DNA of 18,390 nt, taken from positions 1-18,390 of the forward strand of contig VKHC01000115.1 in NCBI GenBank assembly GCA_015143735.1, written 5' to 3'. The translations under genes were made by a program, and so were the position numbers. Of the stretch, positions 1-9,500 are shown piece by piece (the stretch's first letter is position 1; every line of letters starts with the position of its first letter). Below the pieces are notes generated by a model, which was given only the letters and a program-made list of their open reading frames with translations, searched no databases and was not told the DNA's origin. This stretch comes from Synura sp. LO234KE (taxonomy: Eukaryota; Sar; Synurophyceae; Synurales; Mallomonadaceae).

Positions 1-1506
1 TATGTCCTCGGATTCAACATCTTAAGAAGCAGTAGCAACAAGAGCAAGGCTAGATTATACTTTGGTAATTAGAGTAATTAGGAAATCTCTCTGATAGTGC
101 ACCAAGAGTCTTTTCCTTCAGGTTTTACTCTAACAGAGAACCCCGACATACGCTCCCCATGCACATAGGTACTTTACCATCACCAGATTGATGGAGCGCG
201 GAGACGTACTCGTGATGGACAGGGCACATAAGTATGGGTTTCTGCTTCATTTTCTGAAGTATGTAGATGGATGGGGTATTTACTCCCAGCATGATGCTCT
301 TGATAGTCCTCTTTCGTGTGGATCGCCAGCCACCTCTTGAGGAAACCAACCCGCAGCGTGTATCTGCTGGTGATGAAGCTCCGGTTCATCTGGTGGCGAT
401 TGTAAGATTGAAAACCACAGCAAAGACCGACACACCAAGGTCCGACGCCGCAGTGCGTCCTGCGCTGGAGGCGGCCAGGGAGGAGAGTGGATGCAAAGGA
501 GGACTCGAATTTTTTTAAGTCGGTCTATCAAAACTTAATTGCGAAAATACCATTACCTGGTACTTTAGTGCATACTTTGACAGATAGCAATCATATACTA
601 AAAACTTTTGCTGAATCACGCCCCGCTTATAAAGTCATAAAATAGTTTTTCTTAAGCACGGTACTACTTCGTGTAGCACTTTAAGAGTGAAAATTTAGGT
701 CTCATTCGGACGATTTCTGTTGAGTGTGGTACGAATATTAGCATACTGTATTTAGATCTTTTTCGCTTTACGTCAGCCAGCAACATGAGAAATTTTTATC
801 ATCATTCTGACGGGAATCTTTCTCTACACCTAGAACTCAGTTCTTGGGATGATCGATAGAAGACAAAAAATATCCTATTGATGAATAAACCCCACCACTC
901 CTAATAGTAGCATTTCGCTAGTACTTGACGTAAGCAATATTTACTCCAAACGACTCCTCGTCCAAAAGAATTTCCCCTCTTAATAAATAACTAAAATGAA
1001 CGAGTACCGTTGGAAAGGTAAATGTCTTCTTCGCCCAGACGAAGAAAATCGACTTATCAGTGAACTATAAAATTTTTATATTGCAAATTTTGTTAACGCT
1101 ACGTGTTCACATTATGGCAGACACTGATGCGGTGGAAAGCTGGATAGAGAAAAAAATTAAATTATATGGAGCGTAGGCGTTATGAAGCTGGGTCGCACTC
1201 TAGTTGTTGTTCTATTTTTTGCATATGAGATATTACTTTTCAATTTCATGAGGATCCCTGGTATTACGTGCGATTGTTATGTACAGGAAGATGCAGAGAT
1301 TCATTTTGTTTTCTTTATGTTAAATAATTGTGGATGTCTGAGAACTTTGGTTAGTGATGTGGAAAAACTTATTCGCATGCTCAAGAAATTCTGTGCAATA
1401 AAGCATAGCGATTTGGTGCTCCTCTTTTCAATGGCTAGCTATTCCATGGATGTTGACGTAGCTGTCCATGTCATGATGACTTCATATCTGCAATCGAAAG
1501 ATTATT
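1..1506. other. Left flank, mostly non-coding
   Basis: This AT-rich stretch lies upstream of the histidine kinase. I see no gene that can be named. Apart from a possible minus-strand exon near 178-349 and an overlapping plus-strand reading frame at 1182-1574, both listed separately, there is only a 20-codon frame (ATG 1114, TAG 1174) that could be a leader ORF if the kinase transcript starts that far upstream. No TATA box, tRNA or repeat stands out. Confidence 0.5.
178..349 (-). CDS. Possible internal exon of an unidentified gene, leaving the window on the left
   Basis: One minus-strand frame reads like protein, with a basic stretch (STRKRTIKS) followed by KMKQKPILMCPVHHEYVSAL. It ends at a good donor (GATG|GTAAAG, last exon base 178). 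A pyrimidine-rich acceptor lies at about position 22 (cttcttaag), and joining the two would keep the frame open to the window edge (DVESED). The upstream boundary is not resolved, because several AG acceptors between 360 and 390 favour different frames and other frames are also open there. No family is recognised. It could be chance coding potential in a locally GC-richer patch. Confidence 0.3.
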
Positions 1507-1574
1507 ATGAAGTATCTACTTGTTACGGTGATCGTTCTGTTGATATGCCTACTGCCTTATTTATTGAATATTGA
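1182..1574 (+). CDS. Open frame overlapping the kinase start, doubtful
   Basis: An ATG-started frame of 130 codons begins with a hydrophobic stretch (LVVVLFFAYEILLFNF) and runs across the kinase start codon at 1507 in another frame. It matches no family I know and its composition follows the local AT-rich sequence. If the kinase mRNA begins upstream of 1182 it would act as a long upstream ORF and would lower initiation at 1507. It may equally be chance, or hold a missed 5' exon of the kinase, although I found no phase-consistent splice into the kinase frame. Confidence 0.15.
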   Translation: MKLGRTLVVVLFFAYEILLFNFMRIPGITCDCYVQEDAEIHFVFFMLNNCGCLRTLVSDVEKLIRMLKKFCAIKHSDLVLLFSMASYSMDVDVAVHVMMTSYLQSKDYYEVSTCYGDRSVDMPTALFIEY

Positions 1575-4217
1575 ACTTGCTTGGAGTTTTTTGGATGATG
1601 ACGAGAGAGAAAAGGTTGTGCTAGGATTTGAGTCCGTTGAACTGAAAGTAATTATTTGTGGATGTATTTCAACTTCTGTGCCGATAATGTTGGACATAAT
1701 AAAAGATTTCATCAATTCTCGTAGGGATATTGCCTCATATATGGCTAACATTGGAAGCTCCATGTTGTTATTTGTTGTCGTTGTCCCTGATCTTGTTTCG
1801 TTAATTTACATTTTCCCTAAGAAGGATATTCGGTTATTTATTGTGATTGATGGCTGCGGAAATATTGCAATATTCGCCTGCTTTATATTTTACATATTCC
1901 GAGTCGGGGACGATTCTTGGAAATCAATATTCTCGTGGACTATTTTTCTGGTCGGATTATCTGGCTTCGCCATTCAAATATGGGCTCCGTTTGTATCGAA
2001 GTCGTTATATTTTATAGGAGATTGTCTGTTATACTTAGCAATATTTCTATTAACAATTAAAAGCTGTCGACTTTTTTGGAATCAGTATCAGCGATGGCAG
2101 GCTGGTCAGATTCTAAAAATATCCTTGAACGAGTATTCCTGTAATATCTATGTGATAATGGCTTTACTATTCCTCTATATTACCATCATTCTTCGCTTTT
2201 GCTTCCAAATTTCTGAGTATTCGATCTTCAATTCATCATATATGATTGCTCAGAATATAATGTGCGCGTCCCTCTTTATTTTAATATCTACTTTCGAGCG
2301 GGAAGTTGTGATACAAGAAACAATCGTTAAAGTAAGTGCAAACTTCAGTGAAATTGAATTTGTGATGACTGTTGATCGCAGAATGAATTGCGGGTGAAGC
2401 GTATGTATGTCCGTTACATTTCACACGAAGTGAGAACTCCTCTCAATGCAGTAAATATGGGTTTACAGTACTTAATCACAGAGGCATCCGAAATGCTAAG
2501 CAACGCTAGTGCAGATTTACTAGACAGCTTAATCACCTCGAAATCAGCGTGTTCAAAGGCCATTGGTATCCTGGATGACTTGCTTCTAATCGACAGTATC
2601 GAAGACGGCAGACTGCCGATCTTCACTGAAACAGTTTCGGCGAAGGAAATCATTGAGGATTCGTTGACTTTGTTCACTGCACAGGTATGCAACGATAGGA
2701 GTCTGTTGGTGATAATAATGCATGATATTCGCATACCTATTTCTTGTTCATGACGCCGCCTTTCGTTGTTCGTGGATATACTGAAATGTAGGCCAGACAG
2801 AAAGACGTGCACTTCAGCTGGAACCTCTTTAGCCTAGCCGATGATGATTTAGCGCGTCGAGTACTTATTCGCGTAGATAAGAAAAAGTTCGGTCAGGTAA
2901 TCAACAACCTGGTGTCCAACGCGATTAAATTTACCCCATCGGGAGGCTCGGTGACGGTCACTGCTGCAGTGCGCCCAGACGTATTTGAGAATAAAGAGCG
3001 ATTGGTGATAGAATCACTACCCCAACGAGAACTTGTTTTAGAAGTGCAGGATACAGGAGCCGGCCTTTCTCAGGTTGTTATTCGTACAGCAATACTACTA
3101 CTATACTACTATTCCATGATTTTTTTTACAACCGTTATGTCATGACCGAATCATGCTTGTGCCTAGCTATCATAACCCTATCCCTTGATTTCAACGCATG
3201 CACAGGCCGATGTACAATTACTGTTTACCAAAATCGTCCAGTTTCATCCCGAGAAGCTACAGGCTGGAGGAGGGTCGGGGCTCGGGCTATTCTGTAAGTT
3301 CTAGGACATTCACTGTGCACCATGTTGTTTGTTTCTTGTCTTGTCTTCTTGATATATTCCCTTACATTGATATAAAAATGGTGTTTTCCATGTACCTTTC
3401 TGTTATGACAGTGTCGAAGTCGATCATGAACTGCCTAGGAGGGACAATCGCAGTACGCTCGGAAGGGGAGGGGAAGGGAAGTGTGTTCACCGTTACTTTG
3501 CCTGTGGAAGATATCGCATTCGTTGCAGATGAAAGTTGTTTCCGTGGTACTCACGAGCAACATGGCGATGAAGGGCCACAAGACTTGAGTATGTCATCAA
3601 CCGAGGAAATTCGTATGCCCTCCTCGCCTTTCTTTGTACGAAGCACAAGAGTGAGTCCGCGTTCCTCTGTGGGATGTGGAGCGAAAGCACATCCTACGGT
3701 GCGTCGTGTGTCTTCGATCAACACCACGACTTTTCGTGACAGTGTCACAATGGAATTGGAAGAGAAAGCGGACTTGTGCAAAGATAGCGAAGAATGCTCG
3801 GGTAATAAGAAAGGGGTTGTACATGTGGAAGGCGATGTACTAATCAACCGCATGCTGGTCGTGGACGACGCAATTTCCAACCGTAAAATGCTCTGCCGGT
3901 TGTTAAAACGAGTATGTGTTGAGCAAGTTGAAGCAGAAGATGGAGAAGATGCGTTAGAAAAGGTTCAAGAGTCCATTTCAATGGGAAAAGAATTCGATGT
4001 CATACTCATGGACTTTGTCATGCCCAAGAAGGACGGGCCAAGTGCCACCAAAGCATTGCGGACCATGGGTTACACTGGGCTCATCGTGGGGATAACTGGC
4101 AATGCCCTCGGGAGCGATATTGAATATTTTCAAGAAAGTGGTGCTGATTACGTGACAACAAAACCATTGAATGTCGCGGAGCTTGTTGCGGTCATTCGAC
4201 ATTACGCAGAGCGCTAA
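1507..4217 (+). CDS. Hybrid sensor histidine kinase, membrane-bound, five exons
   Basis: This is a signalling kinase that should autophosphorylate on His and pass the phosphate to its own receiver Asp. Exons are 1507-2331, 2382-2684, 2792-3073, 3206-3293 and 3412-4217. The introns are GT-AG, 50, 107, 132 and 118 nt, and the product is 767 aa. Residues 1-262 hold seven or eight hydrophobic segments, a multi-pass sensor with no PAS, GAF or HAMP seen. The H-box is YISHEVRTPLN with His290. The N-box is INNLVSNAIKF (413-423), G1 is DTGAG (463-467) and G2 is GGGSGLGLF (491-499). A low-complexity linker follows (about 525-640). The receiver has acidic pair D651/D652, phospho-acceptor D700 (LMDFVMP) and K750, so it appears active. 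G2 is complete only after splicing at 3293/3412, which supports the model. The start at 1507 is the first ATG in frame before the first membrane segment. The ligand, and the partner phosphotransfer protein, cannot be told from the sequence. Confidence 0.95.
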
Positions 4218-5198
4218 ACCGCGACTGCTTAAAGTGAGATGGTAGCAAGGGATACAGGACACAAGACACCCACATTATAAGATTTATCTAGTGTAGTTTA
4301 TCAACTATTCTCTAATAGAAACCTGTCCACTAATTATAGAATTTTCCCTATCATCGATATCAATAGATTGGATCATACTAACATAGTAAAGCAAATTTAC
4401 GGTAATCTCTTAGGCCTTGTATGCGGAGGTATTGATGTTGATTGTGAACTCCCTCATTACGTAATTGTTGATTTCTAACGCCTGTCATAACATGGTCCTC
4501 GGGCTAATTGGGAATAGGAACGACGTTTATATTCCCTTGCACAACGCTAGAGCGACTATGTATATCTACCCTGGTGTCGGCTTCATCTGGTCTCACTTTT
4601 TAGGTAGCAAGCTATGTGTCATGTACTTTCTTGGTTTCGAATCATACCCATGGTATATTCCTTGGAAACTATTCGAACCAAATTTTACACCATTTAAACT
4701 TCTTACCCTACGATTCTTACATGAACTTTTGAGTAAGCATTTGAAATAATTCTCGAAGTAATTTGGTAATTTGTGCAAAGACATACGCTTCAATTATTCG
4801 GTGAGAATTCCTGCAACGGAGAAAACCCGTTTTTACTAATGGAGAAGCTTCTGACTGGGAGGAGCTAGTTTACGTCCCCGTCCAACCAGCGCGTATCAAG
4901 TAGAAAGTACCTTGTCCAAGAAAGCGATTCAATTACAATTTCCACTGCACCATGATGAAAAGTTACCCGTAAATCAAATAGTTATTCCTTATTGGGAGGG
5001 AAAGTTCGGGAAGAGAATAGAACCGAGGCTTTTCTCGCGAAGGCAATTACCTTCTAACTTTCCTGTTTCCTCACAATTAATCTTTGGGCTTGAAATTGGT
5101 GGCTGAGGTCCGAATTGGATGTTGCTCCCTAAATTCTGAAGATGGGGAGCAATGTCCAAAGTGGACTTGAGCTCATTAGTAGCGGGATCGAGTTTTGA
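4218..5198. other. Intergenic region with no recognised gene
   Basis: AT-rich sequence between the kinase stop and the tentative minus-strand gene. Short open frames exist (for example 4465-4749 on the plus strand, opened by TTG rather than ATG), but none shows splice sites, domains or protein-like composition. It probably holds the kinase 3' UTR. No clear AATAAA signal was found just after the stop. Confidence 0.5.
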
Positions 5199-5982
5199 TC
5201 ATTCGCCCGACGACGACGAGTGCAAGTCCAGACATCGTTGCAGATAAGATTGAAAACCTGCTTCATTTCTATGTGCCCGAGCTGCAGCCAAGAGCATCGA
5301 ACGACTGGGGCAATGCATCTTCCGAGCAGCGGGAACTGAAGATTCTGCAATGACCCCCTGACGGTATTGCTGATACAAGACATCACATAATCTGATTTGT
5401 GGGGTCAGGCTCACAAAACTTAAAAACTTGCTCATATTGCTTTCGATAAAAATTTAGGTTCTGGGTGATAAATTCGTTTTCACCGAAACTTGAAATTTTA
5501 TTCCTTTCTGGGTTGACCTGGCTCCCATCAGTAAACCAAGCACTAGAAGAGACTGAATCTCCATCTGCAGGAGAGTTCGCCGAATGCTGTAACACTGGGT
5601 TTTCTAGTTGGTTTCGAGTATCGCTTTCCAAAATTTTTGGATGTGACGATTTCCGCATCTTTGGTGACTGGAATTTTAAGGACTTGAATACAACGAAATA
5701 AGTAACTTTTATGCAAAGTCTGAGTCGAAATCTCTCAGAACTGGAGTAGAAAACATCGTAGAAACATGAACCTGGTGTCAAAACCGCCACACGTTTTTAA
5801 AACTCAGCTTGAATAGGTTCCGCCAAGGCGAAAGAAGGTCGAGTGGTGGAGGTGCCGTGAAGCGAAATTAATGTTAAAAATGATTTTCTTCTCAGAAGGC
5901 TATGGAACATCTTATCCCGATCTGGACGATTGAGATGGCTGGTGCTGCCTGATTCATCAACAAGTATCGCCTTTATATACAT
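5199..5982 (-). CDS. Tentative three-exon gene, function unknown
   Basis: A phase-consistent model can be built on the minus strand: exon 5982-5804, intron of 63 nt, exon 5740-5428, intron of 58 nt, exon 5369-5199 ending in TGA. It gives 220 aa. The product is polar and Ser-rich in the middle (SANSPADGDSVSSS), with Gln/Tyr/Arg-rich sequence across the second junction (YRKQYEQ then QYRQG), and ends with LLAAARAHRNEAGFQSYLQR. The frame stays open upstream of the proposed ATG through an acidic run (SSSSREEEEERDSS), so the true start may lie further right, near 6040, or in another exon. The donor sites (GA|GTTTTA, CAA|GTTTTT) are weak, and both single-exon frames end shortly beyond them, so a decayed gene is an alternative. 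I do not recognise a family. Confidence 0.35.
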
Positions 5983-6540
5983 GAAAACGCTGGAGTCCCT
6001 TTCCTCCTCCTCCTCACGGGAAGAGCTACTATTTTTGATAAAGAAGGACGCGGTGATTTTGCATGCGCTATTATTTCTTCAAAACCACACGCGTCAAATG
6101 CCGTGAGCTATGAGGATGTCGCCTGCGGTTTGTAATGCCCGTGCCATAAATACTGTGAACTAGGAGTGGCTCTAGGCGAATTCTGAGGCGAAAGTATTCA
6201 AAGGCCGAATAGTTAATTCGCTTCTAGCTACGATTTGTTTTGGTACTCCTGTTACGCAAAACACATTTTGAAAACTAGAGGGGTACGATGATAAATAAAT
6301 ACTAACTGCTACATTATTGTAACCAACTGAAAAGCAACAAAGTTAAATATCCTACTAGGCCATAAGAATTTCTAATATATCCCCAAGATTATGTTAAGCT
6401 AAGTATATCTTTTGAAAAAAATCCCCAAGATTATGTTATGTATCAAGACTTCGCGCATCGATCATAACTTAATATTATCTCAGACGGAATTAAATAGGGT
6501 CCACACATAGAACTAGAGGAAGAGGTAAAGGAATACCTTT
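5983..6540. other. Non-coding stretch with a short direct repeat
   Basis: No gene is supported. It lies downstream of the 13-exon gene, which is transcribed leftwards, and should include its 3' UTR. The only structure is a pair of identical 17-bp sequences listed separately. Confidence 0.5.
6380..6438. repeat. 17-bp direct repeat pair
   Basis: The sequence tccccaagattatgtta occurs at 6380-6396 and again at 6422-6438, 42 bp apart start to start. The bases between them are A/T-rich. It may be a small local duplication; no function is evident. Confidence 0.7.
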
Positions 6541-9500
6541 CTATTCGAAATCTGATCCACCACTCCCACCCCCACCCTCGCCCTCACCGCCATAGTTTCG
6601 GTAACTGTCCCTCCCACCCTCGGTCTCAAACGGAGATCCCAACGAGTCGAAGTCAAACGTCGGGTCATCGTCTTCCATAAGAGTCGCCTCTGCGTCGTTA
6701 CCACCTACACCACCGGCTTTGTTTTGTTTCCGCTGTTTGCGACGGTTGCCACTGTCATAACCCACCGCCACAACAAAAACATTCATTGTCAAAGGTTCAC
6801 ATATTGCATATACTAGGATAGCAGTACACAGATATACTTGACACTCTGTACCAACATATGAACACATATATGGCGCATTTATTTAAGCAATAATTAATTT
6901 ATTATATGCCACCTGTTGTAGAGTGAAGGATATGCTTTGCGAGGAATACGTACATATACTCGACAAGTACATATGTCTTCCTCTTCAATCATGTAAATTG
7001 TGGTAGCATCGAATTGGACAGGACAGATATATCTTCTAAGGATATCTGTACTCGACCAGTCTAAGTGGTCATTAAATGTAACTGTCAGAGAGCATAGGAA
7101 GCAGTTGCATGCATATATATCCCTTCGAATAAAAACAATTCCTTCCGAACACGCAAGAAAGAAAAAGGAAATCTCAAACTCAAGCCCCACATCACTCACG
7201 TGTTCAGCAACGTGACGTCCGACTGCGCACGTTGTATTTCTGCGTCTAATTTGCCCATGGAGTGAATGGTGTATTGGATGATCCTTCGACGAGAGCGAGC
7301 GCTGTGAACCACGTGAAAACAACGGTCGATTATAGAAAAGCAGGTCAGAGTCGTCATCCTTCATAACCGTTGACGATTACAAGAGAGCCTTTCTCGTAAG
7401 TATACAGTTCTTTCTATAATACCTAACTACCGCATCTAACTCCTACAATCACTCTTCGCCGTTCAGTCACATTTGAGCTGTCTCCTCTACAAAAAGATTC
7501 CTTCCCATCTTCTCCCCTTTCTTAAATCGACCCCAAGCACATACCTGCCTATTCCCATCCAAATAAATCAATGCTTTACCAACCACTCAATTCGTAATAT
7601 CTACACGATCAATTAACAACCTTCCATTCCTCCAATCCACCCTCTACCACTCTACCTAGACTCCATATACGTACTGATTATATTTGTATCTACCTTCCCA
7701 GAACACGGGCAGGAATCGATTCGTTAAACTCCTGGTCAATATACTCCGTCGAAGATATATTGAGCGCTCCTGTGATCTTATCTAGAATACGATCGTTGCT
7801 TTCTGGACCGCCTTCTGCTGCACGGAGCAGCTTTAGTTTCGCTTGCATGGCAAGGAACCGCTGCTGCTCTGCGGCTCGCTCCTCCTGCTCTTGGGATGCC
7901 GTGAGTGCTAATTTCTCGAACGGCTGCCGAACTTCCATCTCTAACCCGTAGCCTGGATCCAACCAACGCTACAGTTGAAGTCAAGTCAAGGCATAAGACA
8001 TGACACAACCAGTGAGTACGATCGCTCAGCCCCTACACCCAGTGTGATCTGCTAAGAAGCTCATTTGGGTGTTAAGTTTGCGTGTTCTGCTATGTCTTTT
8101 TGTGTAATCGAAGCTAAGTTTCTGAAAAAAAAAACAGGTTTAATGCGGTAGGTCGTATCGGGTGAGGTCCGACAATTCAAACAATCTTCTCCACATTGTT
8201 GAGTTCTCTGGTATAGTACAGTATAGTATAGTATAGTACATCAATCAAATGCCGTTATACTCACTGTGAGGAATGGCACAAGGTGTTTCGGTAACGGAGG
8301 CAGCGGGTCTTTGGAAGTGGGTCCGTGGTCTGAACAGAATGAACGCGAATCGAAGGGTGCGGGGCATCGAGATGGGAAGTAAGGGAGGGGAGAAGAAGTA
8401 CTAATGGTCTCAATGCTCGAGATCGATATATAGACAACACTGTGATGACTCTTATTGCTTGACAATGAGACAATTGAGAGTATCATCGAAATCCAATACA
8501 CTTATGCACTTTATCTTGGTAGAGACGATGAGGGACACCAGGAGAAAGGAACGTTAACAGAGAAGGGAGGGGACTAGGTTTGTTTATTGAAGATCACAAT
8601 CAGCAAGATTCCTTTCTATTCATGATATGATTCCTCCACCGACCTGGTGTGTAGTGTGGAAGGCGATGGCCGTAAGGAAACAGATTCCCCCCGTGCTCCA
8701 ACTGAATCTCCAAGTCATATGATTTCCCGATAAGTCCGTGTCTCGCTGGAGGTCATGTGTCATAAGCAACAAAAAGACAGCGTGATGGAAAGCAGTGAAA
8801 TTCATATCAGGGAAATAAACGCATTGTTGTGCGGTTATAACTTTAGTAACCTTATCATAGTGAAGTTAGAACTGAGTGACAAGGGTTAACGAAGTAAGCG
8901 GACACACGTCGGGTGGCTGGACATGACGATGGGTCAAGAAGATTCATCAGAGAGTGAGGACGAATACCAAGGAAGGAGAGGAGGTGCGCCCCTATACTAT
9001 ACTAAGATTTTATCCTAAACAGAGTGTGGCACTTTACGACGTATCTAACATCATAATCATATTTTCTTGCGTAAACGGACTGAAATACTTCAATACGTGG
9101 TGTAGACGAAAATAATGGTGGAGGCCTATCTCTACCCCCTTACCTATCCGGACAGCATCCTGAGCCTCCATCCCAATCCCACCAACAATCACTTCTGGAT
9201 CACTCTTCTTCATCTGTTCCTCCACAAAGTTCTGTGATGAATCATACAGTAGGTTAAGCGTTACGTTCCCATCCCACAACCAATGGAGAATAATGGTATG
9301 ACAAGAAGCACGTAGCCCTACAGGAATCGACGTCGATCTGAACCTATCGAAACTCGGACCAGATTTGACTCATGCGAAACGCACTGCTTCGGTTCAGAAG
9401 ATACTTAGATTGTACCATCGTACGGATGTATAATGGAAAAACGGTATATTGGCGCTTCATTTTAACAGTTATATCACTTGAACAGTAACTCATACGAGCG

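Noticed and set aside
4465-4749. Plus-strand 94-codon frame.
   Set aside because: It begins with TTG, has AT-driven composition and no family, splice signals or promoter context.
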